Shown: positions 35,001 to 40,212 of the stretch, one piece after another | Layout: each line of letters opens with the position of its first letter | How positions within the stretch are numbered: position 1 is the first letter of the stretch | Assembly (NCBI GenBank): GCA_032622095.1 | Contig: CP136069.1 | Coordinates: 50,886,760 to 50,950,759 of the forward strand | DNA: 64,000 nucleotides | Source of the DNA: Siphonodentalium dalli | Taxonomy: Eukaryota; Mollusca; Scaphopoda; Gadilida; Siphonodentaliidae | Direction: 5' to 3' | The notes under the pieces: generated by a model | Told to the model about the DNA's origin: nothing | The model's input: only the letters and a program-made list of their open reading frames with translations | Databases searched by the model: none | Made by a program: the position numbers and the translations under genes

Positions 35001-36460
35001 TGTGACATCATACTGCAGGGATTGTATGTAGAAGCTATTTATTGTGGCGGTAATGTGAAGGATAGTGAAATCCTGATATTCGAGAGTCTAATTAATTATA
35101 CCACCACTCTCGAAGGGTATACTGGATTGATCTTGTCCGTCTGTATGTCTGCCAGGACTCTATCCCTCCATTCGTCCATCCATCTGTCCATCCGGGCAGA
35201 TATCTCAAACAGCAGTTGTCAGATCTGATTGAAATTTGGTAAGGATGCTCACTACTATGAGGGCATTCAACGGAGTGTTCAATCATTATTTTCCGTTTTA
35301 GAGTTATTCAACTTTATCTGGAAATGTTGTTTTTTTGTCTGTCTGAGCAGATATCTCCACAACTGATTGGCGAAACTGAATGAAATTTGGTATGGATGTT
35401 CACTACTATGAGGGCAATCAATTGAGTGTTCAATCGTTTTATTAAGTGTTCAATTGTTTTTTTTTCAGTTTTCCATTTTAGAGTTATTCATCTTTGTAGA
35501 TTTGGAAGTATTGGTTTTTATGTCTGTATCTCCACCACCAGTTGGCGGATATCATTAAACTTTGGTATGGTATGTTCACTATTATGATGGCAATCAATTG
35601 AGTGTTCAATCGTTTTGTTCATGTTTTCCATTCTACAGTTATTTATCTTTGTGTATATGAAAATGTTGGGTTTTTTTTCCTGCCCAAGTAGATATCTCCC
35701 CCATACTTTGTCGGTTCATATTTGTCAGCGCAGGGGTATGCCAGCACCGACGGTGCAATCTCTTGTTTTGATTATAACTGTTGCAATCCATGTAGAAAGG
35801 CGTTAATTTGCTTTTAATTTGTTCACATTTTCAGATGAGCCAATCAGCAGTCTGTTTCTGAGTCCTGCAGTCACACCATGGAAAAGTACCCTGCCAGGCG
35901 TCGGCGCAAACAATCCTTCTATTCGTCTCTACCAGTATGATCGAGATACTGGTGAAATCGTGGACATATACCAGTACTTTCTCAACCTGACTGCTGCCAA
36001 CCTGATTAAGACAGACAACTGGCAACTCGAATACACCATGACCAAAGACTATAACCTGGTTGTAGTTAATGCACACAACCTCAACCATTTAGTTGAGAAT
36101 TTCATAAAATTTGAGACGTCGGGCCATCAACCAAATTATTTTCGGAAGTATCTTCAGTTTAACAGTGTAAGTCAGGATCTTAATTATTCGTGCAATCATT
36201 CCTGCTTTTCACAGCACATATGCTCAATGACATATATGGATTACGGACAATACAAACAATGCATTTCAGGAGAGCTGCCGTTAAATCCATCTCATAATCG
36301 CCATCCTTCCAAGAAAAATGTGCCTGATTATATATTTTTCATCATCGGCGGCCTTGGTGGTGGACTTTTTTTGCTTTTTATTGTTATCGTTGTCATATGC
36401 TATAAAAAAAAACAGTATTTTGCTCCGCGATATGGCAGGTTTATGGGTCAGCTCAACTGA
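10999..36460 (+). CDS. SMPDL3B: acid sphingomyelinase-like phosphodiesterase, six-exon gene model
   Basis: Join 10999-11071, 20487-20697, 28711-28955, 29541-29704, 32881-33061 and 35835-36460: 1500 nt, 499 residues. Seen: a signal peptide (1-21), then metallophosphoesterase motifs in order: DFH (D32, H34), GD (95-96), GNHD (135-138), the AHVPPG histidine (H237) and GHEH (277-280). After these come SPAVTPW, a Cys-rich C-terminal region and a membrane helix (about 457-481) with an 18-residue tail. Known of the family: these ligands bind two metal ions, and vertebrate SMPDL3 proteins are extracellular phosphodiesterases acting on nucleotide-type substrates and not classical sphingomyelinases. 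Inferred: type I membrane ectoenzyme. Human SMPDL3B is about 455 residues and GPI-anchored, so the tail here is longer. SMPDL3A remains a possible alternative name. Confidence 0.85.
11180..11770 (+). repeat. family G repeat block with GTCC microsatellite
   Basis: From about 11275 this has the G-family order: AGCTCTATAGTCATCACTCC, (GTCC)n, GTCAACAATTC, then phrases such as GGGTTCATATTTGG, GGCCATAACTCTTTCCC and AGATTTGTTCAAATGAGGTC. Other copies are at 15.5, 22.4, 27.0, 39.45 and 40.7 kb. This copy is truncated at its left end. It lies in intron 1, just after exon 1. Confidence 0.75.
11771..11945. other. C-rich low-complexity stretch
   Basis: CCCACCC-rich sequence followed by an AT/TATG tail that probably belongs to the 3' end of the LINE. 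Not coding. Confidence 0.5.
11952..12477 (-). pseudogene. LINE ORF2 part 3, C-terminal region
   Basis: Directly after the stop at 12478-12480 and in the same frame, GHVIREDLSDEDDIQRQ continues the element. A frameshift near 12303 then leads into WVNYRKQSMNKLTVCYNNA. These phrases are typical of the region after the RT in CR1/L2-like LINEs. It ends near 11952, with an AT-rich TATATATA and CATACATA tail beyond it. Confidence 0.8.
12478..13604 (-). pseudogene. LINE ORF2 part 2, reverse transcriptase domain
   Basis: Two overlapping frames cover the polymerase. The first (13604 to about 13000) has GKSGGSDGIVPEHLK, VTLVPIIKNK, NYRPIALSS and NQFGFKTNHST. The second (about 12990 to 12478) has DASKAFDRVDH, GVRQGSILSPYLFNIY and the YADD catalytic box. 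They are joined by one frameshift near 13000, and part 1 joins by another near 13555. The aspartates of the active site are intact. Confidence 0.88.
14168..14848 (-). pseudogene. LINE ORF2 part 1, endonuclease domain
   Basis: Start MIMESIKITTYNCQSIK at 14848. The exonuclease-endonuclease-phosphatase fold motifs follow in order: ITTYNCQS, ILLQEHWL, YGGTAIL, YVMGDFNAN, then a single in-frame stop at 14255-14257, then HGTVSWLDH and ITSDHLPL in the same frame. The SDH motif marks the catalytic end of the domain. Only one codon interrupts the domain, so the copy is only moderately old. Confidence 0.85.
15021..16270 (+). repeat. composite of family C palindromes and family G block
   Basis: Starts with a C-family pair (15021-15442): CATTTGCAGAATGAGGTCC, GGGTGAATTTAGTG, then the inverted counterparts. 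A CTTATCCGGATGAAATCATA phrase, a polyG run near 15511-15522 and a G-type block follow, then a second half C copy (about 15870-15985) and a second polyG (about 16050). The same order, including CCTTAACC and polyG, recurs at 40213-41230, so the composite has been copied as a unit. Confidence 0.7.
16400..16800 (+). repeat. family E dispersed repeat
   Basis: Contains GAGTCCCAGTCTGCTCAGTC, CAGTCTGGTGAGCGACC and GACTGTCTTGTT, which recur at 43124-43620 and, inverted, at 21905-22425. Function unknown. No coding frame is shared by the copies. Confidence 0.7.
17140..17420 (-). repeat. family I block with GTCT/GTCC tract
   Basis: Has TCTGTCTGTCC, AGACACTTTACGCAT, GATAACTC, a GATCGGAAC phrase and AATACAGATCAAGTTTG, as in the array at 47215-47800. 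Short and truncated by AT-rich DNA. Confidence 0.6.
17600..17824. mobile_element. 225-bp GC-rich MITE with TA target site
   Basis: The inverted ends CCCTGCTGGACAAAACAAGT and ACTTGTTTTGTCCAGCGGGG are flanked by TA at 17598-17599 and 17825-17826. The interior is markedly GC-rich (CCGCGG, GCCGTTCGGCC) compared with its surroundings. The TA duplication suggests a Tc1/mariner-type non-autonomous element. No other copy was seen in the window. Confidence 0.7.
18040..18170 (+). repeat. single copy of the ATCGGTTGATC repeat unit
   Basis: CATTTCCAGGTTTATGTTGA then GTTTTTGGCACTGATCGGTT and AATATTAACCCC. The same unit is tandemly repeated at 47870-49450. It resembles a splice acceptor followed by an exon but is a repeat. 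Confidence 0.6.
18704..19156. mobile_element. family F palindromic MITE, full-length
   Basis: Flanked by TTAA (18704-18707 and 19153-19156), it begins AGGTACTCAATCCGAT and ends with the inverted equivalent. Nearly the entire 445 bp is one inverted repeat, with the central loop at about 18925-18945 (TTATTATTGTTAATAG). The TTAA duplication suggests a piggyBac-like or Kolobok-like source. Other copies: 46058, 46916, 58136, 61592 and 63817. Confidence 0.85.
19238..19745 (+). repeat. family H block, two tandem units with GTCC tract
   Basis: Starts CCCCCGACGTTTCCGTCGG, a small palindrome, followed by ACTATAGAAATGACCC and GTCC repeats. Two roughly 190-bp units follow (19335-19500 and 19525-19690), each with TTGGGTACCTTCA, GTGTAATCAACTCCTCCTAC and GATATTGTTCCTAACATG. 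It ends GTCGGGGGACACTGTGG. No reading frame is preserved between the units. Confidence 0.7.
20256..20459. mobile_element. family A palindromic MITE, copy 1
   Basis: Begins CAGTAATGCCCTAAATAATC and ends with the inverted sequence, around a GAGAGCTTTC centre. It is nearly a complete palindrome. Its right end lies 27 nt before exon 2 of the SMPDL3-like gene, so the branch-point region of intron 1 must lie in it or in the short gap. The flanking dinucleotide is TA-like on the right only. Confidence 0.85.
20487..20697 (+). CDS. SMPDL3B: SMPDL3-like exon 2, start of phosphoesterase domain
   Basis: Acceptor TTTTCCAG at 20479-20486. The first two bases complete a codon started in exon 1. It encodes TFWQVTDFHYD (metal-binding D32 and H34), a Cys-containing loop with SNMCHKDPDG and NYNCDAP, then ESAILAMKKF and PDFILWTG, all standard SMPDL3 landmarks. 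The donor is GTATTT, ending after two bases of the glycine codon that precedes D96. A family A palindrome sits immediately upstream. Confidence 0.93.
20800..21244. mobile_element. family C element, full-length
   Basis: Ends CAAGCCTGCAAATAGTGTG and, inverted, TTCAGGCTTG. Each end carries an internal palindrome built from AGGGTGAATTTAGTG(A/G)TGCTA and its complement with CCTCATTCTGC. The middle has TATCCCCTAATTTTCAGAAG. The length is about 445 bp. Elsewhere the family shows 8-bp target duplications (58151, 58932), so it is probably a hAT-type MITE. Confidence 0.8.
21480..21590 (-). repeat. tRNA-derived SINE head
   Basis: Read on the minus strand from about 21583: TGGTCCAGTGGTTAGCG is an A-box-like promoter element and GTTCAGATC, 50-60 nt further, a B-box-like element, with a CTCGACTTGTAAT anticodon-arm-like region between. 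This matches the head of tRNA-derived SINEs. The acceptor stem is not kept. The tail may run on to about 21270. Confidence 0.55.
21735..22425 (-). repeat. family C remnant fused to inverted family E
   Basis: 21735-21900 carries C-family phrases (GGGGACCTCATTCTGC, CACCCATTGGGCACCTCAAT, TTGGGGATATAGAG). From 21905 it reads as family E in inverse (AAGACAGTCAATGACTG, GGTCGCTCACCAGACTG) to about 22425. The segment at about 22395-22420 preserves an uninterrupted version of the site that element D occupies at 41.9-43.1 kb. Confidence 0.7.
22430..22965 (-). repeat. family G repeat block (inverted), with perfect fold-back
   Basis: G-family text in reverse: TGACCTCATTTTAACAAATC, AAGAATTACTAT and similar, in about two and a half units. 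Inside it, 22541-22621 is a perfect inverted repeat: 40-bp arms with one spacer base at 22581. Beyond it the G sequence resumes where it left off. Confidence 0.75.
22966..23896. repeat. tandem array of family C, units 1, 2 and start of unit 3
   Basis: Two units of about 435-445 bp (22966-23400 and 23401-23846) share the same order of phrases: CCCAGTTGAAGTTGGTGAT, GCAAATTAGGGGATATAG, AACTTGCTAGAAGGGAAATT and TCAAGCAACACAATGTATTA. A third unit begins at 23847 and is cut at 23896 by the Mutator-like insertion, resuming at 26178. Confidence 0.8.
23888..26186. mobile_element. 2.28-kb Mutator-like element with long terminal inverted repeats
   Basis: Terminal arms of about 220 bp (23897-24118 and 25957-26177) are inverted copies. 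Outer ends carry AAAAGCCGAACACAACCG with repeated CCGAACA(C/T)AA units, then a shared unique part with ACTCCACCAAACTTCGTAT. The flanks are CACCTCAAT (23888-23896) and CCCCTCAAT (26178-26186), a 9-bp duplication with one mismatch. Long arms plus 9-bp duplication point to the Mutator superfamily. The interior has no transposase I can recognise, but carries a third, internal copy of the arm at 25083-25195. Confidence 0.75.
24120..25080. other. interior of Mutator-like element, no gene recognised
   Basis: AT-rich with open frames up to 82 codons on either strand. None shows a DDE-type or zinc-finger motif. It is probably a non-autonomous element's filler. Confidence 0.4.
26178..26470. repeat. family C array, unit 3 resumed
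   Basis: Continues CTCAATCATGAATTTTATC and GCAAATTAGGGGATATA exactly where the array was cut at 23896. It includes a local duplication of ACTTC(A/C)CAGAAGATGAGGCC at about 26278 and 26327. Confidence 0.75.
26480..26980. other. intron 2 sequence, AT-rich low complexity
   Basis: No gene. An A/T-only stretch at about 26860-26950 with TATATATATA and long T runs leads into the family G block. Confidence 0.5.
26985..27378 (-). repeat. family G repeat block (inverted), right end intact
   Basis: Reverse-strand G block ending with GACGGACGGACGGACGACGG, AGTGATGACTATAGCTCC and GACTTTGTCTCAGGTGAGC. The terminal AGCTCCACCGGAGAC and TCTCAGGTGAGCT pair to form a small hairpin, as in the 39452 copy. Confidence 0.8.
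27433..27575. repeat. family C half element
   Basis: GATGAGGCCTAAGCAGAATG, then GGGTCACTTTAGTG, then the inverse and CTCATTCTGCTAATGACC. Only one internal palindrome is kept. Confidence 0.7.
27580..28590. other. intron 2, no gene recognised
   Basis: A TTTCGGTTTTGG simple repeat occurs at about 27600-27665. Open frames are short. A poly-A/T stretch at 28507-28575 precedes a partial B2-family hairpin. Confidence 0.4.
28578..28660. repeat. family B2 right-end hairpin fragment
   Basis: GGGCCGATCTCATCGGCCC followed by an inverted copy and CTGGCACTGGAAGAGTTAAA. Matches the B2 terminal text (GGCACT..AAAGGGTTAA) at 54354-54627. Confidence 0.65.
28711..28955 (+). CDS. SMPDL3B: SMPDL3-like exon 3, GNHD motif
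   Basis: Acceptor TTCTTTGCAG at 28701-28710. The first base completes G95, then D96 SVPHV gives the WTGD metal-ligand motif across the splice. VYVNIRNVTQQL, VLGNHDPYP (residues 134-141) and the LWDKLIPYQQLDIFKKG helix follow. The donor is GTATTG after one base of a glycine codon. The frame stays open for 89 more codons into the intron, so an intron-retained transcript would make a truncated protein lacking the AHVPPG and GHEH metal ligands. Confidence 0.95.
29347..29520 (+). pseudogene. two degenerate tandem copies of the exon 4 start
   Basis: Units of about 90 bp repeat the exon 4 acceptor and its first 25 codons. Copy 1 (exon-like start 29359, acceptor TTCTCACAG) has an in-frame TAA at its second or third codon. 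Copy 2 (start 29447) keeps 14 codons of GYYSHVLLSG-type sequence, then shifts frame. Its acceptor has been reduced to TTTCGGTAG. The third unit is the functional exon at 29541. Confidence 0.85.
29541..29704 (+). CDS. SMPDL3B: SMPDL3-like exon 4
   Basis: Acceptor CCTTCTCACAG. Two bases complete glycine 177. It encodes GYYSHVLLSGIRLVGLNTN, then LYYSQN and DPAGQFSWLESEL, matching the NTNLYY and GQQFQWLE region of mammalian SMPDL3. It ends with KTQR at a codon boundary, and the donor is GTAATA. Its first part is present two more times just upstream as decayed tandem copies, giving three potential acceptors within 200 bp. Confidence 0.95.
29705..30465. other. intron 4, no gene recognised
   Basis: About 760 bp without element ends, RNA features or convincing frames. 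Several TACATGTA-like words. Confidence 0.4.
30472..30915. mobile_element. family C element, near full-length
   Basis: Starts CAAGTGTGCAAGTAGTGTGT and ends ACTATATGCAGGCTTG, with both internal palindromes and the central CAGTTGAAGTTGATGATG and TTAGGGGATATAG phrases. Confidence 0.75.
30948..31337. mobile_element. family B1 MITE, full-length
   Basis: TTAA then CCCTTTACCCAACAGAAGG at the left and TTGGGTAAAGGG at the right, where the flank reads ATAA. It contains two copies of the 68-bp GCATTCTCTTATATATGCGA palindrome separated by an AT-rich spacer, then a unique segment with GGAGCCGGTTCCAATGATA and TTTGGCCGGTT. CCCTTT ends with TTAA flanks fit piggyBac-type non-autonomous elements. Confidence 0.85.
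31370..31485. repeat. family C half element
   Basis: AGGATAAGGCCTAAGAAGAA, then GGGTGAATTTGGTGATG, a short loop, then the inverse. Confidence 0.7.
31490..32060. repeat. local duplication in intron 4
   Basis: A stretch with TATAGGGGAAACAAGGAAGA and TCAGTGTCCAAGCTCAGG occurs at 31508-31612 and again at 31908-32025, nearly identical except for a TCAGTGCTAATAATG insertion in the second. It is a recent tandem duplication of about 400 bp. Small frames inside are not convincing. Confidence 0.7.
32281..32412. mobile_element. family B3 MITE fragment with 68-bp palindrome
   Basis: Contains GCCAGTGCATTCTCTTAAAT and the inverse, then GCTGCACCAGCACAGC and CATGATGAAAGGGTTAA. It matches the right part of the B3 element at 49895-50180. 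The left end is truncated. Confidence 0.75.
32500..32870 (+). repeat. family I-type block
   Basis: GTCTGTCCATCTGTCTG tract, then GATAACTACAGTTTGGATTA and AACCAAAGTTGGTA, ending AGGGCGTATTTTGCCACTCC. A second copy is at 50270-51190. It abuts exon 5: the intron's polypyrimidine tract begins right after it. Confidence 0.7.
32881..33061 (+). CDS. SMPDL3B: SMPDL3-like exon 5, GHEH motif
   Basis: Acceptor TTTTTATTTTAG. Starts on a codon boundary and encodes VYIFAHVPPGIFEKK (H237 is a metal ligand), MYGNFNKRLL, two potential N-glycosylation sites (NIT, NYT), then AAQFYGHEHTD with the metal-binding histidines 278 and 280. The donor is GTAAAC after one base. All catalytic residues expected of the family are present. 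Confidence 0.95.
33075..33430 (+). repeat. family M dispersed repeat, copy 1
   Basis: Begins about 14 nt after the exon 5 donor (AAAAGACATATTATGGACTT) and runs to GGAGTGTTTCACATCAC. A second copy lies inverted at 44540-44925, about 80% alike by eye. Both copies contain AATTGATAAGTTAGTACTCA and TTGATCACCC. Confidence 0.75.
33640..34350. repeat. family N blocks with inserted C and B3 ends
   Basis: Phrases ACTAAATACTCAT and GAGTATTTAG with an adjacent TATAGAAAGGGTTAA or inverse recur at about 33765, 34115 and 34335, and also at 37930-38135 and 53620. The CCCTTT/TTAA end suggests another TTAA-flanked family. A C-family right end is embedded at 34128-34190, and a B3-like TCCTTTCATGACAGGAGC end at 33835. 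Confidence 0.55.
34388..34870. mobile_element. family C variant, full-length
   Basis: The ends are GGGCCTGAGAATAAGGTGCC and the inverse GGCACCTTATTCTCAGGCC, a different terminal sequence from other C copies, but the internal palindromes are the same. The element at 55923 shares this left end. Confidence 0.75.
35080..35765 (+). repeat. family P tandem array with GTCC head
   Basis: Starts ACCACTCTCGAAGGGTATAC, then a GTCTGTATGTCTGCC and CATCCATCTGTCC tract. Three units of about 150-170 bp follow with AGATATCTC, TGAAATTTGGTA, GTTCACTACTATGA and GAGTGTTCAATCG. A related block is at 41195-41815. It ends 70 bp before exon 6. Confidence 0.7.
35835..36460 (+). CDS. SMPDL3B: SMPDL3-like exon 6, C-terminal domain and membrane anchor
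   Basis: Acceptor TTCACATTTTCAG. Two bases complete D292. It encodes SLFLSPAVTPWKSTLPGVG, NPSIRLYQYD, WQLEYTMTKDY, then a Cys-rich stretch (CNHSCFSQHIC and a later QC) like the C-terminal subdomain of SMPDL3 proteins. A polar linker with basic residues leads to a 25-residue hydrophobic helix (about 457-481) followed by CYKKKQYF and a short tail to residue 499, with the stop at 36458-36460. The helix plus basic stop-transfer predicts a single-pass anchor. No GPI-type ending (hydrophobic terminus) is present. Confidence 0.95.
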
Positions 36461-36600
36461 GTCTAATATACAGAGGATCTCCAACGAGTTATGTTAGGAT
36501 ATAAGATTTTATGAAACAGGTTTGAAAATTTGATTCACAATGAGTCATAAATGAGTTGTGAATCAAATTTATCAAACGAATTTCATAAAATCTTTTAACC
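36461..36600 (+). other. 3' UTR start with inverted repeat
   Basis: 36503-36594 pairs AAGATTTTATGAAA with TTTCATAAAATCTT and, inside, TTGATTCACAA with TTGTGAATCAA. In RNA this would form a hairpin of about 90 nt, 43 nt after the stop codon. It could be a small MITE or a transcript structure. I see no canonical AATAAA close by. Confidence 0.6.
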
Positions 36601-37105
36601 CACCATAATGAGTTGAAGATCTTGTATATCACATGAACAAACTAGAACTTTATGCCGTTTTAACAAATCAAAATCTTTAAAAGAAGCTGAAAAATGCATG
36701 TAAAATGCACACATGCACGGCGTTGGCTGAGATGCTTCACAAACGTTTATACGACAGTATTGCGCGCTCTGCCTTGAGACGAACATATAGTCCCCCAATT
36801 TGCCTCTTTGTATTTGTGTCTATTTTCGTTAGTGCAACGAAGTCGGACAATAATTGAACTTTAATGAACAAAGCAATAATTTTGCAATGGCATTGTATTG
36901 TGTCAAGTGCAGCTTGTCGTAATAGTATTAATCTTGTGTGTTAATTTTGTTGGCGCGATGCGAACTATCCCAGGAAGCACTCGGCTATTCCTCACTAATG
37001 AGTAGCTACGGTCTAGTTTCTAACTTTAACATCTAAATTACCGAGCATGATTGGGTTTCCACATGGTGACTTTGGCAATGTTATGGGTTCACACACACTG
37101 CTCTT
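36600..37105. other. downstream flank, no gene recognised
   Basis: AT-rich, without repeat family ends that I recognise. May include the rest of the 3' UTR. Confidence 0.35.
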
Positions 37106-37107
37106 TT

Positions 37108-37323
37108 TTAGTATCTGATACTGGTCGTGCATATATAGTACTCAGTTGTTTCACTAACCTTCGGGTTCAATAATGCAGAATATTTATGAGATGCGCTGGC
37201 AACACCGCTGTCAATAGAATGTATCGCAATTTTCGCACGGGTTTCCTCATCGTATGTCACGTACTCGCCACATTTTTCTTTTCCGAGATTAATGACAGGA
37301 ATTGGAGCCGAGTTCAGTGTCAA
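37108..37323 (-). pseudogene. possible pogo-like transposase N-terminal fragment
   Basis: A 71-codon minus-strand frame contains YVTYDEETRAKIAIHS, then SGVASASHKYSALLN and PKVSETT. The arrangement (acidic-E-x-R-A-K-I, a short gap, A-x-x-x-K-Y-S, then V-S-E-T-T) resembles the N-terminal helix-turn-helix region I know from pogo/Tigger-like transposases of invertebrates. No catalytic domain follows. It could also be an exon of an unrecognised host gene. Confidence 0.35.
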
Positions 37324-37329
37324 AAGAAT

Positions 37330-37925
37330 CGTTAGCTGCTAGTACTTGCGTATAAATAGAGCAGTATCATGATTCGAACTAGGGTTCAGGTCAGGTAATC
37401 CAGGAGTTGTTGGAGGCCGAAAATCAATCTTACCACTATTTAACCAGCTTTTAAGAGACATTTAAGTTGCATTATACAGTTGAAAGTTTGAGGTTGTATT
37501 TTATATGGTGCAGATTAATAGATGTTGGCTTTGGTAAATAATCCCCATTCACACATTGATTGTTTTGAGAAGCGAGTACTTTGTATGCTTAAGTAATACA
37601 ATCCCGTTGTTAACATTCTCGATAGTTGGCAACAAAAGCTTGGACACGCGACGTGCTAATTACGCCTGCAGTGCGGATGCGAAATTTCCGACGGCTCGTC
37701 GAGGTGTCTGCACTTCTATAAGTTGGATTTGGTTGTCATTATTGGGAGTTTAGATTTAGTACTGGCGGACCCACGAATTTACGAACCCACGAAAAAGTCA
37801 TAAATAGCTGAACCACGAAAATTGATACCAACGAATTTAAAGCCATTCACAGTATAAGGAAATATATAATGGCTTTTTAAATGATATAATAGGGGTTTCA
37901 TGTGATATATATATAGAATATGTTG
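37330..37925. other. no gene recognised
   Basis: AT-rich, with one 65-codon frame (37556-37753) lacking recognisable features. Confidence 0.35.
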
Positions 37926-37929
37926 TGAG

Positions 37930-38135
37930 TGTTACTCTTTCTATACTGAATGGGGTGTCCAGGCAATAAAAGCAATTGGAATGACCTATTATTCATGTGG
38001 AGGGGTGTTCAGGTAATAAAAGCAGATGACAGGCAGAAAAACAGATAATATAAGAGCAACACTTGATCGTTTGTTGAACTTATTATCTAAACGTTTCCTT
38101 AGGGAACTACTCGTCCATGAGTATTTAGTATGGAA
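37930..38135. repeat. family N copy
   Basis: CTTTCTATACTGAATGGGG at the left and GAGTATTTAGTATGGAAAG at the right, with AGGGGTGTTCAGGTAATAAA inside. Related to 33640-33800. Confidence 0.55.
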
Positions 38136-38139
38136 AGTA

Positions 38140-38600
38140 TTTATGCCCATAAGGGGGATTTAAGCATCAATTGGACAAGATTTTGTCGAATCCAATAGCC
38201 GCCAAATCCTCTGAGAAAGTTATAAACAGTTTAAGTGACAGCATTTAATAACTACATATTTTACTTATCTGTTGCTTAAAAATGTGACCTTTGCATAGGA
38301 AACTGCCATTTTACAAAGTGCTGCATCATGTCTTCGATGATGCCTATACATTTATGAGCAAGAAAACAGTGGTGTTTTTACTGCTCATTTTGTGTGACCA
38401 AGTCTAAGGTTGATACAACCCGAATCCTGATCAAAGGTTTCGAAGATGATTGAATCAATGCGACAATATCGAAGCGAATCAAACCTCTACCATTCGCAGG
38501 GCCCTAGTCAGTTGATGTTGTCGCTAGTTACCTGCCCCATTTGCATATATCAATACATCATGAAAGAATAACTAACTTTATAAAGTAATGTTGACCTAAT
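38140..38600. other. no gene recognised
   Basis: About 460 bp without element ends, RNA features or convincing coding frames. Confidence 0.35.
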
Positions 38601-38607
38601 AAACCTA

Positions 38608-38821
38608 CAGTAATGCTCTAAATAATCGACTCCTTAACCGCAGCAGAATTATGGGTAATTTTTCAGGAATTAGTCGGAAATATGGCTTGTTGCCATTCAT
38701 CAGAAAGCTCTCACTGAGAGCTTTCAGATGAATGGCAACAAGCCATATTTCCGATTAAATACTGAAAAATTACCCATAATTCTGCTGCGGTTAATGAGTC
38801 GATTATTTAGAGCATTACTCT
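38608..38821. mobile_element. family A palindromic MITE, copy 2
   Basis: Full-length, preceded by TA. CAGTAATGCTCTAAATAATC at the left and the inverse at the right, with the loop near 38710 (CTCTCACTGAGAG). Confidence 0.88.
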
Positions 38822-38889
38822 ATATTGATGTAATATACTTAACACTTATCTAGCAGATTATATGTAAGTAATGGAGGCGGTGAGCAGTT

Positions 38890-39240
38890 GATAAATATAC
38901 AAGCCTGCCAATAGTGTGTCTGTAATTTGCAGCGGGATAGCATCACCAAACTCACCCTTTGGGAACCTCATGCTGCTTAGGCCTCAACTACTATGGGACA
39001 CCTTGGATCAGATTGAAGTTCCCCAGTTGAAGTTGGTGATGTTCACCCATTAGTCACCTTGATTATGCATATAGACTATAGATATTTTTCCCAGAAGATG
39101 AGGCCTAAGCAGAATGAGGTCACCAGGGGATGAATTTGGTGATGCTAGCCCACTGTGGAGGATAGCATCACTAAATCCACCCTCTGGGGGGATCTCATTC
39201 TGCTAATGACAGACACACTATTTGCAGGCTTTGATAAATA
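38890..39240. mobile_element. family C element with 8-bp duplication
   Basis: Element 38898-39232, with GATAAATA at 38890-38897 and 39233-39240 as a direct repeat. The left internal palindrome is deleted. Ends CAAGCCTGCCAATAGTGTG and TATTTGCAGGCTTT. Confidence 0.75.
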
Positions 39241-39271
39241 GAATCATGTATTATGTCTATTTCTATGAAAT

Positions 39272-39450
39272 GAGGGACCAAGCCTTGAAATAGTGTCTGT
39301 CATTTGCTGAATAAGGCCCCAAAGGGTGAATTTAGTGAAGCTATCCCGCACATTGGGCTAGCATCACTAAATTCACCCTCTGCGGACGTCATTCTGCTTA
39401 GGCCTCATCATCTGGGAGGTATCTCTAGCCTCAAGTTAACATTGTTTTTA
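39272..39450. repeat. family C left half, cut by family G
   Basis: AAGCCTTGAAATAGTGTCTG, then the GGTGAATTTAGTGAAGC palindrome and GGCCTCATCATCTGGGAG. It stops at AACATTGTTTTTA where GCTCACCTGAG begins. Confidence 0.7.
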
Positions 39451-39800
39451 GCTCACCTGAGACGAAGTCTCCGGTGGAGCTATAGTCATCACTCCTCGTC
39501 CGTCGTCCGTCCGTCAACAATCATCTTCTTCTCCAGTATCATAAGGCCAAATGAGTTCATATTTGGTGTGGATGTTCCCTGCTTGACTCAGACTCAGATT
39601 TGTTAAAATAAGGTCACTGAGTCAAATAGTTGCGAAGCTAGGGCCATAACTCTTTCCCGCCATAGTAATTCTTAAAACAACTTCTTTTCAAGAACCATCA
39701 GACCGATTTAGCTAATATTTTGTATGGTGGGTCCTTGTGTGACTGGGGTCAGTGTATCAAATAGGGGCCGTGTCAGGAACATAACTTTAAAAAAAAAAAA
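39451..39800 (+). repeat. family G repeat, left end intact
   Basis: Starts AGCTCACCTGAGACGAAGTC, which folds with CTCCGGTGGAGCT, then ATAGTCATCACTCCTCGTCC, GTCC units, TCATATTTGGTGTGGATG and GGCCATAACTCTTTCCC. It inserted into a family C element. Confidence 0.8.
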
Positions 39801-40212
39801 TTAATTTTTTTTTTAAATATTGTTAAATTAAAATCCTTGCTCAATTCAAAAAACAAATCACAATTCAAAATGAACCAATACAAAAATATTTTTTTCATTT
39901 TAACCCCTGATTTTTTGTATTTTTTTAGACACAAAACACCCCATTCCACCCCTTTCCCTCCTCACCCCTCTACACCCCTGTCCCCACTACCACCCCCCCC
40001 TCCCCAATCTGCGCCGCCCTGCACCCACTGCAGTCAAGAAAAAATTAATTAGAAAAACTGACACCTTGTAACATCCATAAAGTATGGTATTAGCCCCAGA
40101 CAGAAAGAGTTAATAACAGTCATCAATTCAGATGTTATCTAGCTGGCTGACAGGTAGGTGTAAACAGTCATGCTCTGTGTGTATCATTAACATATCATAT
40201 CAAAACAAAATG

